A DNA stretch of 64,000 nt from contig NZ_JAPNKE010000002.1 in the NCBI RefSeq assembly GCF_026626665.1, positions 10,064,001 through 10,128,000 on the forward strand, read 5' to 3'. Below, piece by piece: positions 17,717 through 26,626 of this stretch. Positions within the stretch are counted from its first letter, which is position 1. Every line of letters begins with the position of its first letter. The stretch comes from Nannocystis pusilla (GTDB lineage Bacteria; Myxococcota_A; Polyangia; Nannocystales; Nannocystaceae). The notes beneath the pieces were generated by a model, which did no database searches, was not told where the DNA came from, and saw only the letters and a list, made by a program, of their open reading frames with translations. The position numbers were made by a program, and so were the translations under genes.

Positions 17717-19336
17717 TCAGTCCCAGCGGTCGAGCTTGTAGACGAGGCGCACGCCGCCCTTGCCGGCGACGCGGAAGGTGTAGTCCCAGGTGGTGCCCTT
17801 CTGCAGGCAGATCCCGCAGGCCTCGGCCTCGTCCTTGCCCGCGACGACGGCGCTCTTGGCGTAGGCCTCGAGGGTGCTGCGAATCTCGTGGTACTCGCTC
17901 TTGAGGAACGAGGGGAAGAAGCCGGCGCCGCCGGTGTACTCGAGGTCCTTCGCGCCCTTGAGGAGGAAGATGACCTTTTGGCCATGGTGCGGGAACTTGG
18001 CCGCGTCGCCCCACATCGACGGCTGATAGGTGACGGCCGTGACCGGGTGGAACTGGCCGGGCTTGAGGTTCCAGCGCGCAGGGGCGGAGCCGTCGACGTA
18101 GAGGTACCAGGTCACCGGATTGCGCGCGCCCTCGCGGTCCCACTGCACGATCGGCGGGGCGTCGGGGTTCTTGGCGGTCACGAGCCCGAGGTACGAGTCG
18201 GGGCGGTCGGGGACGAGGAACTCGAGGCCCTCGGCGGCCGGCAAGACGGTGCGCGAGAACTTGTCCCACGTCATGACGGTCGGCGGGACGTCGTGCCACG
18301 TGGTCGCGGAGGCCCGCTCGCGCAGGTGCGAGAAGACGCCCCGCTCCTGGCGCGCGGGCTTCTCCGGCGCCGGCACCCACAGCGGGACGATGTCGGACAG
18401 GCGAGCGAACCGCCGCTCGAGCGAGCCCGCGGCCCCGAGCTTGGCGACGATCTCCTCGGCGCGGGCGATGTTGCCGGCGCTCGGGGCCGCCGTCGGCCGC
18501 TGATAGGCGAGCGGGTGCATCTTGGCGTCGAAGCGGGCCTTGACGGCCTCGAACGAGAGGCCGGCGGCGAGGTCCTCGAGCAAGGTGCCGATCATCGTGC
18601 TGCGCACGCGCGGGAACCCGGCGGGCGCGGCGGCGACGGCCTGCCACACGAGGTTGTCGCGCGCGCGCTGGTTGGCGGTGGCGGCCAGCCGCTCGTGCAG
18701 CGCGAGCAGCCACGCGGCGACGCTGATGCACGCCTCCGAGCGGTAGAGCTTGTCGGTGGTGAGGAGCGCGTGGGCGTGGCGCACCAGCTCGAGCGGGAAC
18801 TCGGCGAGGCCGCGCAGGAGGGTGTCACGGTCGACGCGCCGCTCGGCGGCCGCCTGCGAGGCGGTGCGCACCGGCGAGGCGCGGTAGAGGAGCGCCGGCG
18901 CGGGCTCGAGCGAGAGGTGCCACCAATCGCCGGTGCGCGGCTGCCCCCATTGCGGCCGCGACGACAGGAACACGCCGTCGATCGGGGCGCGCGTGACGGC
19001 CTGCGCCAGCGCAGCGACGGCCGCGACGTACGCCGGAGGCACGCCGGACGGGTCCCACAGCACCGAGACGAGCTCGCCGTCGTCGCCGACCCGCACGAGC
19101 CCGCCGTGCCGCGCGAAGAACCGGCGACACGCGGCGCAATCGTGCCACTGCCGCAGGGGCTCCGGGACGGCCGCGAGGAAGGTGCCCCACAGATCGCCGG
19201 CCGCGCTGGTGAACAGCGGCACGCCGCCCGCCGCCGTGGCGGCCTCGAAGCGCGCCCGCATCGCGGCGAGCAAGCTCCGTCCGTCCTCCTCGCGCTGGGT
19301 GTCGAAAGCAGTGGTGGCGGCGGTCGGGGCAGACAT
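17717..19336 (-). CDS. Unknown 539-residue protein
   Basis: Starts MSAPTAATTAFDTQREEDG. No signal peptide or membrane helix is obvious. A Cys/His cluster (WHDCAACRRFF) near residue 65 could bind metal, and CGICLQ lies near the C-terminus. Between them the protein is Ala-rich and helical, then turns Trp/Tyr/Pro-rich with strands such as NPVTWYLYVDG and TWDYTFRVAG. I recognise no family. Codon use and composition match the neighbours. Coding on this strand is supported by the protein-like character and the weak, Arg/Gly-rich alternative frames. It is 70 bases upstream of the lipoprotein-receptor pair and could head their operon. Confidence 0.7.
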   Translation of the reverse strand: MSAPTAATTAFDTQREEDGRSLLAAMRARFEAATAAGGVPLFTSAAGDLWGTFLAAVPEPLRQWHDCAACRRFFARHGGLVRVGDDGELVSVLWDPSGVPPAYVAAVAALAQAVTRAPIDGVFLSSRPQWGQPRTGDWWHLSLEPAPALLYRASPVRTASQAAAERRVDRDTLLRGLAEFPLELVRHAHALLTTDKLYRSEACISVAAWLLALHERLAATANQRARDNLVWQAVAAAPAGFPRVRSTMIGTLLEDLAAGLSFEAVKARFDAKMHPLAYQRPTAAPSAGNIARAEEIVAKLGAAGSLERRFARLSDIVPLWVPAPEKPARQERGVFSHLRERASATTWHDVPPTVMTWDKFSRTVLPAAEGLEFLVPDRPDSYLGLVTAKNPDAPPIVQWDREGARNPVTWYLYVDGSAPARWNLKPGQFHPVTAVTYQPSMWGDAAKFPHHGQKVIFLLKGAKDLEYTGGAGFFPSFLKSEYHEIRSTLEAYAKSAVVAGKDEAEACGICLQKGTTWDYTFRVAGKGGVRLVYKLDRWD

Positions 19337-19764
19337 GGTGACGCCAGTCGAAGGTACGCGAAAACACAGGTGCCGCGGGGCGCGCGGGCGCGCGCCGGCA
19401 GGCGCAGGACGGGCGTGCGCGCACGCCGCGGGCCGGGAGGCGCTCGCGCCCGCGCGAGAAAAACGACCGAGGCGCCGGTTCGCGCGGCGCGGGCGGCGGC
19501 AGCGGCGGATTGCTGGCAGATCGCATATCGCCGGCTCGCGCGGCGCGGGCCGGACATTGATGCCACTGCGTGTTCGGGCCGATTCCTGCGGGCGTTCGTG
19601 GGGAAATGGGGCGGGCGGCCGCGCTGCCAATAGATTGGCAATCTGCCAAAAGGATAACCTCCGCGCCGTCACCGGCCGTGACCTCTGCTAATGCAACGGC
19701 GACCCAGAAACCCCGGCCCGTGACTCGCGGGCCCCGTCTCACCCGCACCCCCGAGGATCTGCCG
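19337..19764. other. Divergent intergenic region upstream of sodB
   Basis: 428 bases without a convincing gene between the unknown minus-strand gene and sodB. It contains two copies of a G/C-rich element, GGTTCGCGCGGCGCGGGC (about 19477) and GGCTCGCGCGGCGCGGGC (about 19541), and the TGCCAA-type operator candidate at 19624-19648. Confidence 0.5.
19624..19648. promoter_or_regulatory. Tandem TGCCAAT / ATTGGCA operator candidate
   Basis: Three half-sites in 25 bases: TGCCAAT (19624-19630), ATTGGCA (19633-19639), TGCCAA (19643-19648). The first two form one perfect dyad with a 2-bp centre; the second and third form another with a 3-bp centre. It lies about 120 bases upstream of sodB. The arrangement suits cooperative binding of a dimeric regulator, which I cannot name. 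Confidence 0.5.
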
Positions 19765-20349
19765 ATGCCGTTCACCCTCCCCGAACTGCCCTACGCCAAG
19801 GACGCGCTCGCCCCCCACATCAGCGCCGAGACGCTCGATTACCACCACGGCAAGCACCACGCCGCGTACGTCAACAACCTGAACAAGCTGCTCGAGGGCA
19901 AGCCCGAGGCGTCGCTGTCGCTCGAGGAGATCATCCAGCGCAGCGACGGAGGCGTGTTCAACAACGCGGCGCAGGTCTGGAACCACACGTTCTACTGGCA
20001 CTCGATGCGGCCGAACGGCGGCGGGCGCCCGACCGGCGAGCTCGCGGCCGCGATCGACCGCGACTTCGGCTCGTACGAGAAGTTCCGCGAGCAGTTCGCC
20101 AACGCCGCGACGACGCAGTTCGGCTCCGGCTGGGCCTGGCTGGTGGTCGACAACGGCAAGCTGGCGGTCACCAAGACCGGCAACGCCGACCTGCCCCTCA
20201 AGCACGGCCAGAAGGCGCTGCTGACCATCGACGTGTGGGAGCACGCCTATTACATCGACTTCCGCAACGCGCGGCCGAAGTACATCGACACGTTCCTCGA
20301 CCACCTGGTCAACTGGGACTTCGTCGCCGGCAACCTCAGCGGCCGCTGA
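19765..20349 (+). CDS. sodB: Superoxide dismutase (Fe/Mn type)
   Basis: SOD converts superoxide to hydrogen peroxide and oxygen. The 194-residue protein contains the metal ligands in HHGKHHAAYVNNLN, AAQVWNHTFYW and DVWEHAYYIDFRNARPKYID. The wording AAQVWNHTFYWHSM and the length favour the Fe type (SodB) over Mn. No signal peptide, so it is cytoplasmic. The ATG at 19765 fits the family start MPFTLPELPY. It is monocistronic; an 8-bp hairpin follows at 20417. Confidence 0.95.
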   Translation: MPFTLPELPYAKDALAPHISAETLDYHHGKHHAAYVNNLNKLLEGKPEASLSLEEIIQRSDGGVFNNAAQVWNHTFYWHSMRPNGGGRPTGELAAAIDRDFGSYEKFREQFANAATTQFGSGWAWLVVDNGKLAVTKTGNADLPLKHGQKALLTIDVWEHAYYIDFRNARPKYIDTFLDHLVNWDFVAGNLSGR

Positions 20350-20416
20350 GTCAGCCGACGAGGCGCGCGCGACGGGCGATGCCTCGCTCGTCTCGCGCGG
20401 CTCGCTCCGGCGTGAA

Positions 20417-20435
20417 GGAGACCCGCCGGGTCTCC
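20417..20435 (+). terminator. Hairpin downstream of sodB
   Basis: GGAGACCC (20417-20424) pairs exactly with GGGTCTCC (20428-20435) around GCC, 68 bases after the sodB stop. There is no T-run, so intrinsic termination is uncertain. The remaining space to 20709 shows no gene. Confidence 0.4.
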
Positions 20436-20709
20436 GAGCCGGCCCGGGCGATTCTCCATGTGTTGCCAAATCATCGTAGCGCGCTCGTAGTTGCCCGTGC
20501 TCTGCACGGTACGATTCTCGGGTGAGGTGAACGGCGGAATGTGCCTTGTGGCGCCCGCGCTCGGGTTGCCGCGGATGCGGATCCGTCGTCGGAGCGTGCG
20601 TGTGCGTCCGTCGTAGAGATGTTCGCCTCGCTCGGGCGTCGAGCTTGGAGGTCTCCCTGCGACGCGGCGTCGCTCGACAGCCGGCCGGGGCTGTGTTGAC
20701 CTTCGCGCC

Positions 20710-21417
20710 ATGAAGCTCCCGTTCTCGCTCGAACTCAGTCCTCCTGGCGCCGTGATCGGCGATCCCCGCGTGCAGGCCGTGCTGAAGCGGCTGCACGGCG
20801 CGGCGGCCGGGCAGCGGCTGCAGATCGTCCGTCGCTTCGTGCCGGCGCTGCTGCGCGGCTCGCTGCTGCGGCGCCGGCCGAGCGCGGCGGAGATGTCCGA
20901 GATCGCCAAGGACCTGTACCTGCCGCTGTCGCCCGAGCAGGGGGCGCTGTGCTACCTGGTCGCGCGGGCCCTCGGCGCCCGCCGGATCGTCGAGTTCGGC
21001 ACGTCGTTCGGGATCTCCACGATCTACTTCGCGGCCGCGGTGCGCGACAACGGCGGCGGGCTCGTGATCGGCACCGAGCTGGTGCCCGAGAAGGTCGCGC
21101 AGGCGCGGGCGAACCTCCGCGAGGCGGGGCTCGAGGCGTTCGCCGAGATCCGCGAGGGCGACGCGCTGCAGACGCTGCAGGGGCCGCTGGGCGCGATCGA
21201 CATGATGCTGCTCGACGGCTGGAAGGACCTTTACCTGCCGATCATCCGCATGCTCGGCCCGCAGGTCCGCCCCGGCGGCGTGGTCATCGGCGACAACATC
21301 TTCACGTTCAAGCGGGACCTCGCGCCGTACGTCGCGTACATGCAAGACCCCGCCAACGGCTTCCGTTCGTCGACGCTCCACCTGGCCGACGGGACAGAAT
21401 TTTCCGTCCGCGTGTGA
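20710..21417 (+). CDS. SAM-dependent O-methyltransferase
   Basis: 235 residues of the class I methyltransferase family 3 (catechol/caffeoyl-CoA type). LYLPLSPEQGALCYLVARALGARRIVEFGTSFGIST contains the SAM motif I; GTELVPEKVAQAR is the acidic ribose-binding strand; MMLLDGWKDLYLPII and GGVVIGDNIF are the downstream metal/substrate motifs. The substrate is unknown. It stands alone, convergent with the AhpD-like operon. Confidence 0.87.
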   Translation: MKLPFSLELSPPGAVIGDPRVQAVLKRLHGAAAGQRLQIVRRFVPALLRGSLLRRRPSAAEMSEIAKDLYLPLSPEQGALCYLVARALGARRIVEFGTSFGISTIYFAAAVRDNGGGLVIGTELVPEKVAQARANLREAGLEAFAEIREGDALQTLQGPLGAIDMMLLDGWKDLYLPIIRMLGPQVRPGGVVIGDNIFTFKRDLAPYVAYMQDPANGFRSSTLHLADGTEFSVRV

Positions 21418-21442
21418 GCGCTCCCCGGGCCTGCAGGCGGGG

Positions 21443-21874
21443 TCATCGGCGCGCGGCGATCGCCACGCGGTTCAGCGCGTTCATCAAGGCGATCGCCGTC
21501 GTCAGGTCGGAGGTCTCGCGCTCGCTGAAGTGCTCGGCGAGCGCGTCGTAGCTGGCGTCGGGCGCGTGGGTGTGGGCGATGTCCGTCACCGCCTCGACCC
21601 ACTCGAGCGCCGCGCGCTCGCGGGGCGTGTAGGCCGTGCTCACGCGCCAGCCCGCGAGGACGTCGATGCGTCGGGTCGTCTCGCCGTCGTCGCGCAACGA
21701 CTTCGAGTGCATCTCCAGACAATACGCGCAGCCGTTGATCTGCGACACCCGCAGGTACACGAGGTCGATCAGCGGCCGCCCGAGCGGACCGCGCAGGAGC
21801 GCGGCGTGGGCGCTGTAGAAGCCTTGCATCACCTCGGGCGAGAGCTGGGTGTAGTCGAACCGTTGCATCGTCAT
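21443..21874 (-). CDS. AhpD-like/carboxymuconolactone decarboxylase family protein
   Basis: 143 residues with the active-site signature CAYCLEMHSKSLR, the C-x2-C-x3-H of AhpD-type peroxidatic proteins. The best guess is a thiol-dependent alkylhydroperoxidase. It is last of three closely packed minus-strand genes, starting three bases after the azoreductase stop. The company of an FMN azoreductase suggests handling of electrophilic or oxidising compounds. Confidence 0.88.
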   Translation of the reverse strand: MTMQRFDYTQLSPEVMQGFYSAHAALLRGPLGRPLIDLVYLRVSQINGCAYCLEMHSKSLRDDGETTRRIDVLAGWRVSTAYTPRERAALEWVEAVTDIAHTHAPDASYDALAEHFSERETSDLTTAIALMNALNRVAIAARR

Positions 21875-21877
21875 TCT

Positions 21878-22495
21878 TCATTCCTCCGGGAGTTGTCGGT
21901 CCAGCCACGCGCGGGCGCTCCGCTCCGCGGCCTGCACCGCGTCCGGGCCGCGCACGAGGCCCTCGAGCACCTGAAACTGGACGTCGTGGATCCCGATCAC
22001 CGCCAGCACGTGGCGCAGGTACGGCGTGACGAAGTCGGGCTGGCGCGGGCCGTCGCCGGACACGAGGCCGCCGGCGCTGACGATCACGTAGGTGGGCCGG
22101 TCCGCCAGCAGGCCCTGCTTGCCCCGGGGCGTCAGCGCGAAGCTGCGGTGCGCCCGCACCACGTGATCGATCCACGCCTTCAGTGTGGATGGCACCGTGA
22201 AGTTGTGCATCGGCGTCGAGATCACCAGGCGGTCGGTCGCCTCGAGCTCGGCGATCAGCGCCTCCGAGCGCGTCAGCGCCTGTCGGTCCGCGGCGGTGCG
22301 GCGCGCCTCGGGCGTCTCCATCGCCTCGGCGTAGGCCGCGTCGATGTGCGGCAGCGGTTCGACGCCGATGGGCCGGACGATCAGGCGAGCGTCGGGCGAG
22401 CGCCGCAGCAGGCGCTCCACCACCATGCGACCGACCTGCCCGCTGCGAGAGGCCGAGCCGCGAGGGCTGGCGTCGATTGCGAGGATCGCCGGCAT
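21878..22495 (-). CDS. azoR: FMN-dependent NADH-azoreductase
   Basis: 205 residues of the flavodoxin-fold AzoR family. The N-terminal FMN loop is AIDASPRGSASRSGQV, and STPMHNFTVPSTLKAWIDHVVR is the conserved quinone/azo reductase segment. It reduces quinones or azo compounds with NADH. It sits one base after the GNAT gene and three bases before the AhpD-like gene, so translation is probably coupled. Confidence 0.9.
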   Translation of the reverse strand: MPAILAIDASPRGSASRSGQVGRMVVERLLRRSPDARLIVRPIGVEPLPHIDAAYAEAMETPEARRTAADRQALTRSEALIAELEATDRLVISTPMHNFTVPSTLKAWIDHVVRAHRSFALTPRGKQGLLADRPTYVIVSAGGLVSGDGPRQPDFVTPYLRHVLAVIGIHDVQFQVLEGLVRGPDAVQAAERSARAWLDRQLPEE

Positions 22496-22496
22496 C

Positions 22497-22943
22497 TCAG
22501 ACGAGGCTCCGGCCGAAGTGCATGCCGGCCGCCAGCAGGCCCTGGCGGAAGTAGAAGCGCTGCGCCAGCGGATTGCCCAGCCCGGTGTCGAGCACCAGCC
22601 GGGCGCAGCCGAGCCGGCGCGCCTCGTCGGCGACGGCGGTGAGCAGCCGCTCGCCGAGCTGTTCGCGACGGACGTCCTCTCGCACCACCAGGTCGTCGAC
22701 GTAGACGAAGCGGCCGTAGATCAGGTTGTCCTGCTCGCGGTAGCCGGCGAGCCCGAGCGCTTCACCGCCGCGCCAGGCCGCCAGCAAGCGGTATCCCTGC
22801 GCCTGTTGGCGGCGGATCCGCGTCAGCAGCTCCTCGGCGTCGCGCAGGCCCGGTCGCAGGGCGACCATCGGCGTGTAGCAGGCGCGGAGCTCGTCGTCGT
22901 GCTCCGCGTGGCGCAGCGAGACCTCGTCGTTTGCGATCGTCAC
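22497..22943 (-). CDS. GNAT-family N-acetyltransferase
   Basis: 148 residues from the GTG at 22943 (VTIANDEVSLRHAEHDDEL). The acetyl-CoA site is VYVDDLVVREDVRREQLGERLL, followed by a typical LVLDTGLGNPLAQRFYFRQGL. An ATG at 22985 would add 14 residues but overlaps the divergent promoter, so I prefer the GTG. It is first gene of the GNAT-azoR-AhpD operon. The acetylated substrate is not known. Confidence 0.82.
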   Translation of the reverse strand: MTIANDEVSLRHAEHDDELRACYTPMVALRPGLRDAEELLTRIRRQQAQGYRLLAAWRGGEALGLAGYREQDNLIYGRFVYVDDLVVREDVRREQLGERLLTAVADEARRLGCARLVLDTGLGNPLAQRFYFRQGLLAAGMHFGRSLV

Positions 22944-23007
22944 GCCGCGAGTATGTGCGGACCATGTCCTGGCCGGGAGAGCCAAGATCTGCGAAAATCA
23001 CTGGGAC

Positions 23008-24420
23008 ATGTCGGCCTCGCGGTTTTCGCTGACGCTCGACCGCTCGGGGGACTCTCCCTATTACCGGCAGATCTACGCGCGCATCCGCGACGCGGTGGCC
23101 GACGGGCGGCTGCGACCCGGCGATCGGGTGCCGTCGATCCGCGGCCTGGCGAGCGCGCTGGGGCTCGCGCGCGGCACCGTCGAGGCCGCCTACGACCTGT
23201 TGATCGGCGAGGGTTATCTGCTGCCGCAGGGCCAGGCGGGCACCCGCGTCGCGCCCATCGGTCCGCACGCGGCGCGGCTCGGCCGTCCCCGTCCGACCGC
23301 GCCCGCCGGGGCGCTGCCGGGCCCGCGCTCGGTGCGTCCGTTCCAGCTCGGCTTGCCGGCGCTCGACGCCTTCCCGCACGCGCTGTGGTCGCGCCTGACC
23401 GCTCGTCGGCTGCGCGACGCGGACCGGCTCGCCGACGGCTACCCCGCGCCCGCCGGTGAGCCGCGTCTACGCGAGGCCATCGCCGCCCACCTGGCGCTCT
23501 CTCGCGGCGTCCGCTGCGCCCCGGGGCAGGTATTCATCACAGCGGGCTATCGGCATACCCTCGATCTGGTGGCGCGCACTCTGGTGCGTCCGGGCGACAC
23601 AGTTTGGATCGAAGATCCGGGGTTTCCGCCGACGCGACTGCTGCTCGAGACGCACGGGGCGCGCGTCGTGGCGGTGGCGGTCGACGCCGCGGGTTTGCAG
23701 GTCTCGGAGGGCCGCCAGTGTGCCGCGCGGGCCAGGCTCGCGGTCGTCACGCCCTCGCATCAATCGCCGCTGGGGGTCGCCCTCGCCCTGCCGCGGCGGC
23801 TGGAGCTGATCGCCTGGGCGGCGGCGTCGGGAGCCCGGGTGCTCGAGGACGACTACGACGGCGAATATCGCTACCAGGGCCGACCGCTGCCCGCGCTCGC
23901 CAGCCTCGACCGCGAGGGCGTCGTGTACTACGCGGGCACCTTCAGCAAGGTGCTGCTGCCCTCGCTGCGCCTCGCCTACGTCGTCGTCCCCGAGCCCGAC
24001 CTGCGGCGCTTCGAGGCGACCTGCGCCGCCTTTCACGGCGGGTGCCCGCAGCTCGTCCAGGAGGTCGTCGCGGACTTCATGCTCGAGGGCCACTTCGCCC
24101 GCCACGTGAAGAAGATGCGCAACCTCTACGCGCAGCGGCGGGCGGCGGTGGTCGAGGCTCTGCAGGCGGTGTTCGGGGCGCGCCTCCGCGTCGAGCTGCA
24201 GGCGGGCGGCATGCACCTGCTCGTGCGACTGCAGGGCCGCACCGACGACCGCGCGCTCGCCCGCGCCGCCCGGCGAGCGGGCCTGGAGGTCCAAGCATTG
24301 AGCGATTGGCAGCACCAGCACCCGGTCGAGCCGGGGCTGCTGCTCGGATTTACCAATGTCAGCAGCCCGGCCGTGGCGCGGAGCCTGGCGGACAAGCTGC
24401 GGACGGCCTGGCGTCCGTGA
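23008..24420 (+). CDS. MocR/PdxR-type GntR regulator with aminotransferase domain
   Basis: 470 residues: an N-terminal GntR winged helix (YYRQIYARIRDAVADGRLRPGDRVPS, LARGTVEAAYDLL) and a fold-type I aminotransferase domain with the PLP lysine in YAGTFSKVLLPSLRLAY. MocR proteins sense PLP or amino compounds and usually control the adjacent divergent gene. Here that is the GNAT-azoR-AhpD operon, across a 64-bp spacer. The ATG lies in a palindrome half-site, GGGACATGTCG. The stop is four bases from the convergent epimerase gene. Confidence 0.9.
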   Translation: MSASRFSLTLDRSGDSPYYRQIYARIRDAVADGRLRPGDRVPSIRGLASALGLARGTVEAAYDLLIGEGYLLPQGQAGTRVAPIGPHAARLGRPRPTAPAGALPGPRSVRPFQLGLPALDAFPHALWSRLTARRLRDADRLADGYPAPAGEPRLREAIAAHLALSRGVRCAPGQVFITAGYRHTLDLVARTLVRPGDTVWIEDPGFPPTRLLLETHGARVVAVAVDAAGLQVSEGRQCAARARLAVVTPSHQSPLGVALALPRRLELIAWAAASGARVLEDDYDGEYRYQGRPLPALASLDREGVVYYAGTFSKVLLPSLRLAYVVVPEPDLRRFEATCAAFHGGCPQLVQEVVADFMLEGHFARHVKKMRNLYAQRRAAVVEALQAVFGARLRVELQAGGMHLLVRLQGRTDDRALARAARRAGLEVQALSDWQHQHPVEPGLLLGFTNVSSPAVARSLADKLRTAWRP

Positions 24421-24424
24421 CAGC

Positions 24425-25435
24425 TCACTCGGCTGCGTCCGGGCGCCGGTGGGGCAGGACCGGGTACGGCCCGTCGGCGAAGCTGCGGTCGTGGTAGCCC
24501 TTCGACCCGACGGCGAGGGCGATGGCGCTGCGCGGCTCCTCGCCGGCGCGCAGGCGATCCAGGACCGCGCCGAAGTCGTGGCGCGGCCGCCAGCCGAGCT
24601 CGTCGCGCGCGCGCTGATTGACGTAGACGCGATCGATGGTGGGGAACATGCGCCAGCCGCGGCGCGCGTACTCGGCCGCGTACTCGGGGAACAAGCGAGC
24701 GACCACGCCCGGGGCGTCCTCCCGCAGGGCCTGGAGGTCGTCGAGGGTGAACGGCGTCGTCGCGCTGACGATGTAGCGGCCGAAGCCGATCGCCGGCGCC
24801 CGCTCGAGCGCCCGCAGGTGCGCCGAGACGACGTCCTCGAGCTCGACGCGACGGAACAGGTACTCGTTGGTCTTGGAGTTGTCGTCGGGGTAGTCGCGCC
24901 GTGTCGTCGCGTCGTCGTCGTCTTCGGGGAAGAAGCGCGAGGTCCGGAGGATGAGGCACGGCATGCCGGTGTCGCGGTGCACGAGCTCGCACAGGTCTTC
25001 GGCGGCGACCTTGGTGGCACCGTAGATGTTGCGCGGCACGGGCGTGACGGCCTCGGTGATCCACGCCGCCGGCGCGCCCGGCGGGGGCGTGAGGGCGCGG
25101 CCGAAAGCGCTGGTGGTGCTGGTGAAGACGAACGCCCGCACCCTCGCCGCTGCTGCCTCTTCGAGGAGGTTGAGGGTGCCGGTGATGTTGGTGTCGACAA
25201 ACTCGCGGCGCGTGTGCGTGGCGACGTGCGGCTTGTGCAAGGTCGCCGTGTGTACGACCGCGTCGACGCCGGCGACCGCCCGCGCGACCGTGGCGCGGTC
25301 GACGATCGAACCGACCACGTCGGTGAAGGTCGAGGCGAGGCGGTCGAGGCCGACGACGTCGTGGCCGTCGCCGCGGAGCGTGCGTACCAATGCCTCTCCG
25401 AGATGACCCGTGCTGCCGGTGACAAGGAGCTTCAT
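24425..25435 (-). CDS. NAD(P)-dependent epimerase/dehydratase family protein
   Basis: 336 residues of the extended SDR fold. MKLLVTGSTGHLGEALVRTL has the TGxxGxxG nucleotide motif. The catalytic YGATK and the upstream TSTTSAFGR follow, and the C-terminus has RDELGWRPRHDF. It resembles sugar-nucleotide epimerases, but the substrate loops give no specific assignment. It is convergent with the MocR-type gene. The 311 bases upstream, to 25746, hold only a 12-bp GCCTCGCGAGGC palindrome near 25603 and no gene. Confidence 0.85.
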   Translation of the reverse strand: MKLLVTGSTGHLGEALVRTLRGDGHDVVGLDRLASTFTDVVGSIVDRATVARAVAGVDAVVHTATLHKPHVATHTRREFVDTNITGTLNLLEEAAAARVRAFVFTSTTSAFGRALTPPPGAPAAWITEAVTPVPRNIYGATKVAAEDLCELVHRDTGMPCLILRTSRFFPEDDDDATTRRDYPDDNSKTNEYLFRRVELEDVVSAHLRALERAPAIGFGRYIVSATTPFTLDDLQALREDAPGVVARLFPEYAAEYARRGWRMFPTIDRVYVNQRARDELGWRPRHDFGAVLDRLRAGEEPRSAIALAVGSKGYHDRSFADGPYPVLPHRRPDAAE

Positions 25436-25746
25436 GATCGGTCCCGCCTGGGGTCGTGCGGACCCGTGCGGCGCCGAACCCTAGCACCACCAGACGCTCT
25501 CGCGGCGCAATTCGGCGCCGCTTGTTGTAGCAGTGTCAGGGCCGGGACGAGGGTCGAGCGCCTCGCGCCGGCCGAGAGCGAGCGGGCCGCAGCGGCTCCG
25601 CCTCGCGAGGCAGGATGTGACCTCGTGGTCCGAAGAACGCGGCGGCGCCCTGCAATTGATCGCCGCACGGTCGTCACTGTGCGGATAGACGGCCCTCGCC
25701 GTCGCCCGCGAGCGGCCGTCCAGGTGCCGCAGAAAGCACGTATCCC

Positions 25747-26352
25747 ATGCAAAAGTATCTCCTATTCACGGCCGGCGCGGCCTCCTTCGCGCTGCTCACC
25801 GCCTGCGACTCCGAGGTGGACGAGCTCACCCCGGAAGAGTGGGCCGAGACCCAAGTCTCGCCGCGCTGCTCGACCAATGGCCAGCACCACTTCTCGGCCC
25901 CGCTGATCGCCCATCCGGCCAACCCGAGCCTGTCGGCGAGCATGACGAATTCGTCGCCCAGCGCCAGTTACGGGGGCAAGAGTTGTGGCGACCACTACGT
26001 GATCGAGGCGACCAATGTCGACAATTTCTGGATCCATCCGCACCTGCTGGTCAGCCCGTTTTGGGCCGGACCGCCGCTGACCCAGTCGCAGTGCGCGTGG
26101 ACAGTGCTCTTCTACGATGTGTCGATCTTCTACGACGGCGCCTGGCACCAACGCGTCGCGACCTTCGACACCGGCAGCTGGGACGGGACCAAGTGCGTCA
26201 TCGGCGGCCCGGTGGAGATCTACGACCCCAACAAAGAGGCCGAGAAGGTCCAGGTCGCCGTCAAGGCGGTCTACCTCGATGGCAGCGGCGAACACACCGG
26301 CAAGGTCGGCGCCAGCGTCATCCGCACGAGCATCCTCCTCGGCGTTTCCTGA
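25747..26352 (+). CDS. Lipoprotein of unknown function
   Basis: 201 residues starting MQKYLLFTAGAASFALLTAC, a clear lipoprotein signal with Cys at 20. The mature protein has several Cys (SPRCSTNG, GGKSCGDH, QSQCAW, GTKC) and Trp/Tyr-rich strands such as TVLFYDVSIFYDGAWH, suggesting a disulfide-bonded beta sandwich. I do not recognise the family. The base composition is a little less GC-rich than its neighbours. The 270 bases after it contain no gene. Confidence 0.75.
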   Translation: MQKYLLFTAGAASFALLTACDSEVDELTPEEWAETQVSPRCSTNGQHHFSAPLIAHPANPSLSASMTNSSPSASYGGKSCGDHYVIEATNVDNFWIHPHLLVSPFWAGPPLTQSQCAWTVLFYDVSIFYDGAWHQRVATFDTGSWDGTKCVIGGPVEIYDPNKEAEKVQVAVKAVYLDGSGEHTGKVGASVIRTSILLGVS

Positions 26353-26626
26353 GCTCCGCGCCGCTCGCCGTCACCCGCATGCGCGATGGTTCGCGACGCT
26401 CGGCCGTGCCCGCAGAGCTGCTGCTCCGGAAACCCGGAGCGACAGGCCGTCGTGGATCCACGCCGACGCGCCCGGCCGACTGCCCGACCGTGGTGGTGCG
26501 AGGGCGGCGCGGAAGGTGTGAGCGACGAGGTGCTCTGGAGCGTCCGCCTGCTCGACGGGCGGGCCATCGCGTCTGGGCGGGCGGGGACGACGGCGAGGTG
26601 GTCACCTCCGAAGACCGGCGCGTTCG

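Noticed and set aside
19477..19560. Insertion-sequence remnant suggested by two GCGCGGCGCGGGC copies
   Set aside because: The copies are short, direct and GC-rich, with no terminal inverted repeats, transposase or target duplication.
16886..19633. Long plus-strand frame opposite the lipoprotein and 539-residue genes
   Set aside because: Low-complexity composition and no motifs; the minus strand carries signal peptide and protein-like sequence.
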